Assembly (NCBI GenBank): GCA_003255025.1
Contig: QANY01013350.1
Location: 62,001 to 126,000, forward strand
Source of the DNA: Datisca glomerata
Taxonomy: Eukaryota; Streptophyta; Magnoliopsida; Cucurbitales; Datiscaceae
Length of the DNA: 64,000 nucleotides
Direction: 5' to 3'
Position numbers and translations under genes: made by a program. Numbering within the stretch: the stretch's first letter is position 1; each line of letters opens with the position of its first letter. Shown here piece after piece: positions 46,401 through 58,783 of this stretch. Below the pieces are notes generated by a model. That model saw nothing but the letters and a program-made list of their open reading frames with translations. It searched no databases and was not told where the DNA came from.

Positions 46401-49400
46401 TTAATAATGTAGGCCATATTCATCTAACATTAGTATGCACAACGTATCTACTTTGAATAATATTATTAGAATGATATATTAACCCCCATTTTATGCAGGA
46501 GTATATTATTTTCTTTTTTGTATGTGTTTCCTTCTTTATTGTTCAGACAGAAAGTGTCATCCACACCTACAAACTTTATTTTATTCTCCCTTTTCAAGCT
46601 TGAATCTCAAAACATGTATTCCCAAGACTTCTTCAATTGATCCAAGTGACAAAAACATTATTGTATACACCAAATACTAATAAATATGTACTTAAATCAC
46701 ATATTTTAGTGTAATGTAGCAAAATCTAGCACACCCCATTACAGCCTTGGCTTAGGAATGTTAATCCCTACCTTCTGCTAAAAGATCAGATCTTTGTTTG
46801 GGAAACATTAGCCAAGTGAGGGGGAAATAGTGAGAGAAAGAAAGAAAGGATAGGTAGAGACTAAAGAGGCCCACACCCACCCACCACTCTTATAGTCCTC
46901 TCTTTTCTTGTCCTTTAATCTTTACAGCTGTGATCAAGAAAACGAGCAGAAGAGAAAAGAAAAAGTTTGCATTTTTGTAAGGCATTGGGGGGAAGTAAAT
47001 TCTAACAACAATTCATGTTGATTTTATTAAAGAAGGAAGCAATGAGGAGGAGTTAGGAGAGAAGAAACAAAAGATGTCAAATAAAGATAGTTTTTTTAAG
47101 ATCATTAAGCAATGCCACAAAACCATCATATTATTCTACAATTATTGGTGTGGGGACAGACTGAGTTCATAAAAATCTTTTGGTCCTTGGGTGCAAACTG
47201 CAAGCTGTGTTCCTTTGACTCTCTCTCTCTCTCTCTATAACATGAATAATGATAACTAGCATGCATCTACTACCATATATCTATACATCTCTACCAACCT
47301 TAAAGAAGAGAGAAGAAGGACCAAACACAAATCTTCCCTCAAAATCAAAGATTTTGTCTCCCAATTTCCCCAACTTTTGTGCTTTCACTTTTCATAGCTC
47401 CTAGCGAGTGCTCCATCCATCCAACACTCATGAAAATGATATGGGAAGTAAAACACATTAATATGATATATGCATAAAAGACAAAAGCATGGGAAATAAA
47501 ACACATTATGGAAAGTAATACACATTATGAAATTCAGAGTTGATACATCTCTTAATATTTTCTTTATCAAAATCATATTTATTATTCTAATTATTAAAAA
47601 TAAATGAGTTGTAAAAAATTCAGAAATAAATGAGTTTAAATAGATCGAATTACATAAAAAACTTGTATAAGTGGATAATTTAATATTGAAATTAATCGTT
47701 CAAATCTTTTTTACCTTTTTTATGAATAAAATCCAGCAACAAAAAGGCAAAAAGAAACTAATTAACAAGAGTCAATATAAGCACTAAATCAAAACACCTG
47801 CAGGAATCACATCAAACCAAATACGACAAGGAACTGAAGTAGATGTCAGTTTCATAATACGATTAACAACTAAATTTCAGTGTCTAGGAACATATCAAAC
47901 TGAGATATTAATTAAAATGTTATTAACTCTCGATAGCGACACAAAACTTTTAACAAAAAATATCATTAACCTTTAATAGATTGAATTCTTAATATTTGAT
48001 ATAATAAGTCAGACGGTGATAAAAAAAATTATGTGTAGTTCTATTTATATTTTTATACATATTATTTATTGTTATTTTTTTCAACACGTGCAACGCACGT
48101 ACATTTAACTAGTAAATGACAAAAGCATGCAATGGTCTAAATTTTTGTAATATTTTAAGATTTGAAACTTCTGTTAAATATATGTTACTTTTTTATAAAA
48201 AAAACTCGTCTAATTGAGCTCTCGTTTAACATCTCTAATTTATATCGTACTATAGAAACAATGCAAAAATGATTTCCAAGAAGTAGCTTATGTGTAATTT
48301 ACTATTATCTTAAAAATGTAAAAGCTATTTCCAATATGACAATTATGACAAGCAAAGAGAGTTCTTCTTTTTTTCTTTTTTCTTATTTTGCTATCCAAGT
48401 TTCTTTTTCCTTTTTCCTTAGAAATAGGCAAAGATAGAAAATAGCAAAAAAAGATGCGCTCAATTAAGAATTCACTAAATGAGCATCATGAATCTTTAAG
48501 CAACACAGACAAAAGGAATGGTCTATATAGACTTGTATTCTTTCAAAAGCAATGTAGCAATACAGACAAAGGGAAGTTTTTTTTTTTCTTTTTTTTTTTG
48601 GGTTCATAACTTTCACATTGTTTTATACCTTAGAAAGAAGCAGAGCTGAAAGGTAATTAGGCTACTATAATAAGTCTAAGACTCAGGTCCACCAATATTT
48701 TATCTGTGTTGACCGCGCTTAAGATAACAAGCCTCACGGTTTTATCTCTTAGATTCAACCTAAAAAATGTCTCATTGTTAGAATAAGATATTTCATTTCA
48801 TACTAATGTTGCAGACATCTTCTGTAGCCGATGACAATAACGATAATATGGAGACACATTAAATTCACAAAATATGAGTACTACTGATTTTCCTGCCTCA
48901 TTTATTATAAGATACCTTTTCTTTTCATTTACTGCTTCCATTTTCCATTGAAAGACGTTTTTTCAAATACTAGATTAACATATATGGCCGACTAGCTAGT
49001 TAGACTGCCAATATGTTTTACTCTATTGTAAATTAAGGTTTTCTGCACAGGCCAATTCGCATAGGAAAAGTATACAATACAACATTAGAATAACACGTAC
49101 ATGCATATGTATCTGCACATGTATGCATGCATGCTTACTAAAAAATTCGCTCACTGTATTAAAGTGTCATTAAAAGAAGAGCTGGCTAAGAATCCGGAGG
49201 CTATCAATTTTACCATTATCCCACATTGTTATGCTTACAACTTAACCCAAAAGCGTTTTTCTTATTGTGATATGGAAAAAGGATTGAGCCTGCTTCTCTG
49301 TGATACTCTTTCATTGTGCTACCAGTTGTTCCCTAACCCTTAAACTTCACTTAAACAAAAAAAAAACAAGTAAACTAATAAAACATGTAGATAGTACGTC

Positions 49401-50265
49401 TCTACTCCATAGCACCAAGTTCATTGGGTGCTCAGTACTGAAGACAGTACTTGCAATACATTAAGATAGCCCAAGGCTCCTACACTTTTAGGCCGAAAAA
49501 AGGTTTCTAAAGGTTATTATATAGAGGAATTAGGGTCACCTCAACCTTTACCCTAACAAAGGGAGACTTTGTGGCCGCCCTTCTATGATTGACACATGGA
49601 AACATAATCTCAAGGGACATTAATACTCACCTGATAATCATTTAAAATATAACATCATCTATTCTCATAATTTTAGTAAAAGAAATAGTTGTTTCTAACG
49701 CGTTCAACACCTCTAATGAAAAATCACTCAAATTTTAAATAATAATAATGATAAAAAAGATGGCCAACAATCTGTCATTCCATAGTACATAAAATCTTGT
49801 GGGTCAATAAAACTTTTTTCCTAATTAATCAGTTATATAAGTATGATTTAAGTTTAGATTTGGGACACACCCCGGCCATCTCTGTCATGTCATGCTTGCT
49901 AATTACCACTAGTTTAATCACATAAGTCAACACTAATTACGTACAAAAAAACTAAATCAACATAATTCTTCTTCTTTTTGGCATTTTATTTACTAATTTA
50001 ATATAAGATTTTTGTCCAAATAAAGTATGGTCTGGTAGAGAGCTAACAGATCCATACTGAGTGACAAAAATAGACATATACAGAAAAGCAGACTAATGAA
50101 TCCATTATATGTTCGTGAATTTCCATTCTTGTCCCTCCTCTTCTTGTAAAGTCCTCTCTCTGATGCCAAAGACATTCTTGGAAATGCACCAGGCATTTTC
50201 TTAGCTTGTACCATAACAGAAATTAACATGATTACCGTAATTATTGTCTCTGCTTTACTAGAAAG
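43422..50265. other. Long intergenic region
   Basis: Mainly AT-rich unique sequence. The patch at 46,790-47,360 is rich in GA and CT runs and looks like promoter or leader DNA, but no open frame follows it. Frames at 43,978-44,169, 47,385-47,576 and 49,101-49,343 are short and match nothing I know. No transposon ends recognised. Confidence 0.5.

Positions 50266-50273
<8 letters not shown>

Positions 50274-50312
<39 letters not shown>
50274..50312. repeat. (GA)n microsatellite at the start of the CYCD3 3' UTR
   Basis: About nineteen GA units on the plus strand. On the gene strand a CT run begins two bases after the stop codon, so the 3' UTR opens with a long pyrimidine tract. Confidence 0.9.
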
Positions 50313-50314
<2 letters not shown>

Positions 50315-51824
50315 TTAAGGAGGGCTGGTTACAATGTCGACAAAGACCCTGTTGAGTAGAGAAGGCAATTTCATCTGTTGGTCTTGAGCTCTTCTCTTCT
50401 TTAATGGAGGTTCTGCTGATGAGTAAGCTGATGATCCTACTACCCACGAATCATTGGAGCTATCAGAACTGAAAACAGCATCAATTACCCCACCTGGGCT
50501 GCCTGGGAATTCCTCCTCATTCTTACGCTTGTGAGGGTTATAATTGGTACTTGAAAGCTCAAGAATCAGATTATAACAGTCATTCACTCTTTCCTGTCAC
50601 AATGCAGTTGGATAATCAATATCAAATCATGCCTTAATAGTCATTAACAGTTGATAATGACTGTTAATCTGAATACTAAGCTTAAAAAAATTGTTAAAAC
50701 ATTGAGTAATTCTGTGCTGCCTAAACAAAAATTTAAGGAATAAAGTAATACGTTGTAATTAACTCTAACAAAGATTGGAGGAAGATTAGGAACTAACCCT
50801 GTTTGGATTAAGGATATCCAGAAGCTGATCTTGGTACTCTGATGGACTACAGGCTTCAACTTGATCTATAACACGGATCATGGTCGCTGTCGCCAATACA
50901 GATGGAAGATAACAGATGGATCTTGAATCTGAAGAAATCGAAAAAATAAGCTTAAATAAATTAAAGAGAACCGTGAAAAAAATGGCTACTTTACTATGTC
51001 CTTTGGATAATGGGAGCTAAAGCTATACCTGAGACTAGGGAGAGAAGAAGACTCTCACAGCGTTTGAGAAACTCCAAGTGAAGATTGTTTTTTAATCCGA
51101 GCCTTCTCATGATATGGTCAACAAATGAAACTGGGGTCACTGGGTGCATCCGCCATTGAAGTGTTGACAGAACTAAAAGCTCCATTCTTTGTATCGTTTT
51201 TGCCTCAAAAACGTATCTTGTGTCTTCAACCTGGAGTAAATAACAAAAACCCAGATTCAATTTTTACAGTAAAATCAACATAACGATAATAACATGAAAA
51301 AAAAATTGATGGAAATGTCAACGTACTTGGAGGTCTAAAAGCAGAGGAACTTGAATCTCTTCAACTTTTGCGGCTAAAGAGAGGCAAGCCACTGCAACAA
51401 GCTGAATCATCCATGGTTTCTCTCTCTGGAAATGAGGGCTAAAGAGGAACCTATCAAGATAGTTAATAGCTAAGATGGCAGTGAGGGATGAGAATCCGTA
51501 ATGAGCATTGACTTTAAGCATCCACTCCACAGCCTCAGAACGATTTACAGAGAAAGAGCTGACATGGGTCTGATGCTTCTGTTCTTGTTCTTTAGAGAAG
51601 AGAGAGTGAAGCTCATTGTCTTCCCAGAAAAGTTCTTGTTCAAAAAAGAGAAAAGGAAAGAAAGATGGGTTTTTTCCATTGTTGTAACTTAAGCTATCAT
51701 GATCTAGTTCTTCTTCCACCTCCCATTTCTCTTCCTCACAGTAGAGAGATTCCAGCAAAAATAAAGGGTTGTTCTGTTGCTGTTGCTGTTGTTCTGTTTG
51801 TTGTTCGTTTTGAGGTATTGCCAT
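50315..51824 (-). CDS. CYCD3: D3-type cyclin, four exons, 369 aa
   Basis: D-type cyclins activate CDKA at the G1/S transition and bind retinoblastoma-related protein through LxCxE. Predicted exons on the minus strand are 51327-51824, 51029-51230, 50798-50928 and 50315-50593. All borders are GT-AG, phases join exactly, and 1,110 nt give 369 residues, the usual D3 size. LYCEE at residues 27-31 is the LxCxE motif, after a poly-Gln run. The cyclin N-box covers about 95-190 ([36 protein letters not shown]). Exons 2-3 give the C-box ([32 protein letters not shown]). The acidic, Ser-rich tail has SSDSSNDSW, a basic KKRR and the D3-type end [13 protein letters not shown]. No defect seen. Which of the D3 paralogues it is cannot be told from sequence alone. 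Confidence 0.96.
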
Positions 51825-52017
51825 CTTCTTCTAAGAAGAAGAGGATTGAGTTCTTCACTCATTATAGAAAGAAAAAGTTAAACCCCACACCCATCTCTCT
51901 CTAAGTTTCTCTTTCTCACTCTACCTTGGATAGCACAGAGAACAGCAGAGAAATAGAAGAGGAAGGGGCAAAGAAAAGAGATTACTTTTTTTTAGCAGAG
52001 TGGAATTCACGCTTGTC
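51825..52017 (-). promoter_or_regulatory. CYCD3 leader
   Basis: The region between the start codon and the TATA-like motif is purine-rich on the gene strand (GAGAGAGATGG-type runs near 51,890-51,940). No upstream ATG of note was examined in detail. Confidence 0.45.
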
Positions 52018-52024
52018 TTTTATA
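52018..52024 (-). promoter_or_regulatory. Candidate TATA box of CYCD3
   Basis: The gene strand reads TATAAAA about 195 bp before the start codon, a normal distance for a plant gene with a leader of about 160 bases. Confidence 0.6.
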
Positions 52025-53406
52025 CATTATTTTAAATGTTGAATTGGGTTTCGCATTTCTTTTGTGCTTTCGGTGTGGCTGGTTGCGTTGGCGGGCAGAT
52101 TTGAAACGGCACACCCATCAAACCGGACCCATGACAACTACCTCTTATGGAAACCATATTTAAGAAGACTCTTGTATTGTCAGAGAAAGATAGAGAGACA
52201 GAATAGGTCTTAGTAGCATCTTGGGTTGATGCTGGGAAAGGATTAAGAAATCACTGAGTTACAGCTAAGGATTAAGAAATCTTGAATTTGTGATTTAATA
52301 AAACTACTAAAACAAAGGCAAATATTTTGAACCTTCTCTCTATTTTGTCTTTAATTACATGTATAATTAATCTAGTTTCATGAAATACAGAGACACTCTC
52401 TCTAACAAAGAAATAAGTCTATACTACAAACTTCTTCCCACAATGTCATGACTCATTTGCTCACTCTTTTATGCATGAAATTCCTATTTATTGATTATTA
52501 TTATTGATATATTCTTAATTTTATTTATTTATAAATTATAACTTATGTGTATCAATATTTGAGAATATGTCAAAAGTTTTAATTTATTTTTTACTAAAAC
52601 TAAAATGGTTAGTTCGATAAAAAATAAGTTGGAGTATGAATATCTATCTTTCACATAACACCAAGGGTAAGAAAAATCTAGTATAACTATTAAAATAATA
52701 GGGAGAATTTACGTAACTAGTGTATTTTATCTTAAAAATAGTATTCAAAATTATTTACGAATAGAGAATAACGTGTTGATAAATTGTTTTTGAGTCACCT
52801 GTTATATCTAAAAATAGAAAAACCCAATATAATAATAGCTACGGGGTTGTTATGGATTAGCAATAGAAATAAAGTATTTGTAAGAAAAAAATATTCTTTA
52901 TAGACAAAACCAGTTATACAGGTTAAAGTATGTCTTTAACCAGAAAAGTGTGGGCTCATCCTGTTTTGCTAAAGAACGAAAAGGACAACAAAGTGCAAGC
53001 TGCAACCTAGCAAAATCCTTTTGATTTTGACTAATTTCTTGATTAGTTTTTTTTAGTTTAATTTCTACCCTCAAACCGCTACAACATTTCTAATCTATTT
53101 TTTATTTGGTCAAAATACAAAACCACTCATTTCCTTTATTTTCTTTCTACTTTCTTTCATTGAGAAAATGAAAGACCCTTGCATGATTGTAAGATGAATG
53201 AATTACATCCAAGAAGGAATACAAAAAAAATACAAGACTTGAATAATTTATTTCATTCATAATGAATAGATATTTTATCACAGGTGATCAAATTGCACAA
53301 AATTGCGATGCAGTGGTTCAAATACAAATTACAACATGTAACCAAGCAATAGGGAGTTGAGACTTTAATATCTTCGTCTATGTTTTTTTTACTTCGTTAG
53401 AACCAT
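52025..53406. other. CYCD3 upstream region
   Basis: AT-rich sequence after a short GC-richer patch at 52,070-52,130. No gene recognised. Confidence 0.5.
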
Positions 53407-53570
53407 CACTATAATAAAAAAAAACTACGATAGCGGCAAAAATTGCTATCATAGAGTTTCGATAGTATTTTTAAAAACGTTATGTATACTGACGTTATTA
53501 AAAGTCCGCTACCTATAATAACGTTGTTCAAATGCTATAAAAAAGCCTACGATAGCGTTTTTAAACATGT
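53407..53570 (+). mobile_element. One-ended CACTA-like terminus
   Basis: Starts CACTATAATAAAA and is followed by repeated ACGATAGCG, CGATAGT and AACGTT motifs in both orientations, the pattern of a CACTA-type subterminal region. The other end was not found, so it is a fragment or a small derivative. Confidence 0.45.
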
Positions 53571-54538
53571 TTATCTTAATCATAACAACCAAAAGAGTGT
53601 CCATTTCATGTTCTGAACTAGATATATTCAAACGTGTTTCAAACCACTAGGTAAATGAACCATTATTAGAACAAATTTTGCAAAAAGAAAAAGTTTGAAA
53701 ATAACACTGTTCAATAGATTGATACCATAATTGCTTCAATTGCTGATTGAATGAAAAGGCTAGATTTCAGTTGACAATTATTGTAGTGAAAACAAGAACT
53801 TTAATTTCAAATCTGAGCACTCACAATGACGTCACTTAACATTTAGAGATTATTAAAGAGATAATAACAAGCTAGCCAACTTGTTTAAGTGTTAATGTGA
53901 GACACATACTTGATAAACCCAAAAGAAAAGCCAAAGAAAAAGCCAGCTCAACCAAAAATGGCTAGCCGACTATGGCAACTAAAAGACTTAACCTCATGTA
54001 AAGTGTAAAAAGGGAAATCCCTTGTAACTGTAATATTTCAATAATAATATAGAGATGTACAAAAGAGGACTCAATGTGTATCAATTTACAACTTCTATCC
54101 AGTTAGAGAGAAAAAAAAGAACGGGAAATCTTTACATTATCCAACGAACGTGTGATTCTCTAACATGAATGTTGCATCAAAATCTTCACTCACAACAGAA
54201 AAGAACATCACAATCTTCCAAGTAGCATTTAACCTAGCTAATATGCAGTATTTTACCAATTCAAGAAAAAAGTACAAACATACATAATACACACACAAAC
54301 CTCTTACAAATTCTGCTGCCATTATAATTGATTGACAATATGAAGCACTTGAACATACAGTAGAAAACCAGAAAGATTAAATTGCAACTATCCTAAAAAT
54401 ACCAGCAACGAAGAAATAATAGAGAAGAAGGTTAATGGGGGATGTGGGTCAATATTTCTTGCCAGAATATCTAGAAATAATGAGAACAAAATGAACCAGA
54501 CAAAAAAATAACCTTAATTTTATGTAATTTTCACTGAC

Positions 54539-55022
54539 CTATGTGTCCAAGTCTGATGAAGAATCTATGGAAGAAATAGGGGAGCCAGTAATTGCGGTGT
54601 TGAATGATATTGAATCAGAATAGTCACGGCTTCTCACTAGACAAACTCTCACATTCACTAGTTGCAGACCCAAAAGCCATCTCTCTCCCTAAAATCAAAT
54701 CACTCAAAAAATCAATTTAGAAAATCTCCAACACAACAGACAAAAGAAGATAGAGAAGAAAGAGTACTCTTCAATAAGAAACAAGAACAATGTTTTTAGA
54801 GAAAACTCAGACCGACTAGAGAGAAATTATAGGAAGAAAACAAAGAATCACCTTGAAAGCAACCAGAGATTATGTTTTTAGGATAGTAAAGTAAAACCCT
54901 ATTGTGAAAATCCAAAAGAAGAAGAGAAAAAGACAAAAACGTACCTGTTCAGCCATGTGTAACAACTTCTTGGGCGACGCTTGTTTGCGAATGAAATTGA
55001 CATCAACAATCACAGATACTCA
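54539..55022 (-). CDS. 3' end of an unidentified gene (two candidate exons)
   Basis: I do not recognise this gene. On the minus strand, exon A is open from just below 55,022 to 54,945 and ends RKQASPKKLLHMAEQ at a GTACGT donor. Exon B runs 54688-54539 after a TTTTAG acceptor and reads GERWLLGLQLVNVRVCLVRS, then RDYSDSISFNTAITG and SSIDSSSDLDT, then TAG. The phases agree (0/0) and exon B is exactly 50 codons with stop. The intron is 256 bp. The Ser/Asp-rich end looks like a real cytosolic or nuclear protein tail rather than a transposon. The 5' exons are not resolved: an in-frame stop precedes exon A, so it needs an upstream exon. It may be an intact gene or a truncated copy. Confidence 0.45.
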
Positions 55023-56657
55023 GCTCACTAATAATGTATTTTAGATTATTTTCATCTCAACCTAAGAACATGTAAATAGATAGCATTAATACCATTGCAT
55101 CTTCTTAGGAAGAACGACAATGTGGGGATTGAATAACTAGGTTGTTCACTTAACGAGAAAATGCAGATACCAAGCGTGTTTAGAGTGAGAGTAACACCAA
55201 TGAGTTTGTGGTGCTTGTATGAGCACAATAATTTAAGAGAATCTATAGTTCAACTGGTTCAATGATTTATCTTATTGCTATCATTTTGAAGAAGTGGAAA
55301 TAGCAACTGCTAAGTGTTTTTTTATTAACAATGATGTTCTGGTCCATCTGATCTCTACTACTCTTATATATAACAATAAGGTAGTAGCTAGTGCAATAGT
55401 TAGAAAATGTGTAACCATAACTTATAATTTATAATTACATTGTACAATGCAATGGAAAAAAATCAATTAAATCAACTTTCAAGTCCAAACCTGTTAAAAA
55501 TTCTTGAGGTTAAAGCTGAATTTGCAATTGTAGCTTTGAAAAGTATGGAGTAAATAACCTTGTCGGCTTCTTGAACTGGAAACAAACAAAAAAACTAGAA
55601 GAATGACAAGAATTAATTAAATATATGATATCAGAACACAAAATAATTTGATGCCAGAAAAAAAAATCAGAACATGAAACAATGAAGATTTACCATTTAA
55701 TTTTATCTGATCCAAAAATTTGATGCCAGAAAAGTGCTAAAGAGACGCGAATTTTCCAAGATTATACATTGATTCGTGGTTTATCTCTATGCATTCAATA
55801 CCATCATTTTCATTTCATATAGAAACTGAGAGAGGGGGGACTGCATGCATGTTTAGCTTTTTGAAGGCATAGGCATGACGAACGAAACGAGTACTAGAGT
55901 CATCATCAATTTTACAACTAGCAAAGCTCAAACTCTCTTCTACCTAAAGATTGCTTCACCCATTCCTTCCATTTCATGCCAAATCTATTTGCCCTGTAAT
56001 TTTTCAAATAAGAATTAATAAAAAGTACTGAAAAAAGAAAAGAAAAGAAGAAAAAATTATTGGGATAAACTAGTGAATGAAGTAATGAGAGCAAATATGT
56101 GAGCCAATAGATCTGCCTATGATTCTCTCTATCAATCAACTTTGTTTAATACTAGCAATAGGCCGTGCGACTATTGAGCACAACTGCAAAAACGTTGAAA
56201 AGTACTATACTAAATCTTAACGACCAGCATACTAACTTTCTTATGAGTGCTTCGTCACATCCCAGACTCATCTAGCCACTTTGGATTACAACATTCATTA
56301 TCCATCTTTATTTTTCAAGAAAGAGCGATATTTAATCTACATATTTACTATTATTTCACTAGCGCCATAACATGTTGATAGTCTGTGTAAATGTGTTACT
56401 AGGGTTTAGGGTTTAGGCTGGACCATCCCTTTTAGAGTACATCAAAACATAGTCATCGGCAACGGATCAAAATAGTTATTATTGGTACTTCCACTTTGTA
56501 ATATAGCCAAAAGTCTCACAGGGCATAAAATTTGATCATAAAATGATCTATGGAATCACACAGCGAGGAAGCAGGGATCCATTTACTCACCTTTTTTTAT
56601 TGGTCATACTGGTGCATGTATTATGAATTGCATGCTACGGAAGAGTTCACATATCAA
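55023..56657. other. Region upstream of the unidentified exons
   Basis: It may hold further exons of the gene above. One open block at 55,491-55,575 (minus, QEADKVIYSILFKATIANSA) has AG and GT borders, but its phase does not fit exon A. A short telomere-like run (TTTAGGG twice, plus partial units) lies at 56,398-56,418. Nothing else recognised. Confidence 0.35.
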
Positions 56658-57561
56658 CACTACAAGAAAAACAGCCTATACTATGCGCGGACAATGCGCA
56701 TGGCACTCTCATCAGAGTTGGTCAATGATTTGGGTGCATTCTGGAACGTGGGAGTTCATACTGTAGGTGAGGGCTACCTTTGAAGGAGCCATGAATTCTG
56801 GCGAAAGGGAAAGAGAGAGCTCACAGACGAAGAAGGGAAAGAAAGGAAGATGTTCAAGAGCTCAGAGATTCAGAGGAATGTAAGGAAGCAAGAAAACAAA
56901 ATGAAACCAAGGCCCTATTTACAATAGGCAAAGGCGGTTAGGAGGGAGGTGCGCAAATCCAAGCTTTCTTAGCCGCTAAGAATGCGAAATGATGCTGCCT
57001 CATTAATAAGGCATCCCTTTGCTACATGTTGTTTCACTCCAAGAAGTTCATAATGATTGCACTTTAACGACATGATATTGACACCCTTGGATGCATTAAA
57101 TGCAGTTAACGAGATGAAAGACCTCCCCTCATCATCTTGATCTACGAATGAACATGGCATTGAGGAGGAACCAGAATGGCACTTACGTGGCGCTATGCAG
57201 TTGATATGGAACGAGTAGGATAAAGTTTTGTAAGGGGGCGCTGCCTAGCATATGAAGGAGGCGTGCCCAGATCTTTTCCTATGTTATTATAATTCCCTCC
57301 ATAAGGGACCTACCTAAGTCTACAAAGGTGGCATCCACCAATGTTATGCTTGTTGTATTTCATCACCACCTGCTGTTGAGCTTAGTGAGAAAGGCTATAG
57401 CATTATCCATTGTCTGAAAATAATCTGGGAGATGTGGTCTTGTCAGATTAAGATAAAGTTATGTCGTATTGAGAGAGGTAATCTCCTTGATCAATACGAC
57501 TGCGTTAGAAGCCTTGGGTGTGCCGCATTTAACTAGAGAAATGACTAGGAAATGTAGAGCT
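56658..57561. other. Unassigned sequence with a CACTA-like start
   Basis: CACTACAAGAAAAACAGCC at 56,658 is a common opening of plant DNA transposons. No matching end was found within the next kilobase. GC content rises and frames are short. Identity unknown. Confidence 0.35.
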
Positions 57562-58640
57562 TGTTGGTTGTTGCAGCACGTGCGCGGTGGAAGCGTGTGG
57601 CTTGAGATCATTTTAAAATTAAACTCTTAAATGAAGATCGAATCTTTTAATAAAATAAAAATTTGCGCAACGCCACGATAATCAAATAGAAAACTTTTTA
57701 TTGAAACTCTTCTCAATCATCCATGATCCATTATATATTCATACATTAAATCTAGAACATACAAGGTTTGGAATCATATACGTCTTGTATTCTATATCCT
57801 GCGTCCTTGCAAAATCGATCAATCCTCCATCCCACCAAACCGTTCCAATGATTCGTAGACTCTGAGATCCATACTAAGATCTTCCAAGTCAATCCTCAAC
57901 GTACTAGGACGTGTGTAGGCACGTAGAATATTACAAGGCACGTTTTTTGTCTCTAGATATACTCAACATATGAGATCTAGAGATTTATTGAGAAGAACTT
58001 TAATGAGATGATTCTCTAAAAGAACGCGATGATTATTCTTTTAGAATTTCGATGAACTATTAATCATAGAGAAAAATCACTCTAACACCAACTGTGTTCG
58101 CAATTCAAATTTTTGATGAACTGATGAACTCATTTATCAATTGAATCCATTAGAATAGTATTTGTATATTTTCTAGATAATGTCGTATCATATTTTTTTG
58201 GAATAAACTAAAATAATATTTAGTTATAAAATTACCAATTGTAGTGAGACCCACTGTAACTGTGCACAACTGCAGTGCTACATGGCACCACTATAGTGTC
58301 GTATGACACTACAGTGTTGCACCCCCACTATTGTAGTGTTGCATGACATTACAGTAATCCATATCAATCTCTGATACCCTATCAATGATTGACACGTGAA
58401 AATTATTACGAATTTAATATTTATTTTGATAAGATAAATATCTAGATATAAGTTAATTCAAAATTAACATACTTGATTATCACTATCAACTAACTCATCT
58501 GTTATTTCACAAATAACAGATTTTGTTGATTCAATTTATTATCTAATAATAATTTAATTATCTAATTTTACAAATTAGATATTCTGTCTCACTTATCGAT
58601 AATTAAAAAAATAATCGATAATTATTTATATGTATATAAA
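57562..58640 (-). repeat. Truncated inverted copy of the 2.2-kb LTR
   Basis: On the minus strand it follows the last ~1.05 kb of the LTR at 29,335-31,521. Shared landmarks include GTTATTTGTGAAATAAC, CAATCATTGATAGGGTATCA, the CACT/AGTG palindrome cluster, a TTTTATTAAAAGATTCGAT block and a CA end (CCAACA at 57,562). The 5' half is missing: similarity stops at about 58,640, where organelle-like DNA begins. Confidence 0.8.
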
Positions 58641-58681
58641 TTCTGAAGTATATATATAGAGTCATTTCTTCCGAATGACCT

Positions 58682-58783
58682 ATAGGGGAGCAAGAAAGAC
58701 TTATTGCAGACCTATACCTTCGCATGCTTCTAACGATGATCCCTTGCAGCTAACTCATGGCAGCCTCTTTCTTGCTCCCCTAT
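58682..58783. repeat. 18-bp perfect inverted repeat
   Basis: ATAGGGGAGCAAGAAAGA at 58,682-58,699 pairs exactly with 58,766-58,783 across 66 bases. It lies just inside the left edge of the organelle-like block. Confidence 0.88.

Noticed and set aside
46790..47360. GA/CT-rich patch resembling a promoter or microRNA gene
   Set aside because: No open frame follows, and I found none of the well-known plant microRNA sequences in it.
49101..49343. 80-residue plus-strand frame
   Set aside because: It has ordinary intergenic composition, no known domain and no support from neighbouring exons.
52088..52095. TTGGCGGG upstream of CYCD3 as an E2F site
   Set aside because: It differs from the E2F consensus in the T-run. 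Attractive for a D-type cyclin, but not supported by sequence alone.
55491..55575. Candidate exon QEADKVIYSILFKATIANSA on the minus strand
   Set aside because: Its borders are good, but the phase does not join to the exon at 54,945-55,022, so I did not include it in a gene model.
55918..56139. 73-residue minus-strand frame
   Set aside because: The N-terminal half is AT-rich, intron-like sequence. The end (FGMKWKEWVKQSL) has a faint LINE RT flavour but too little to call.
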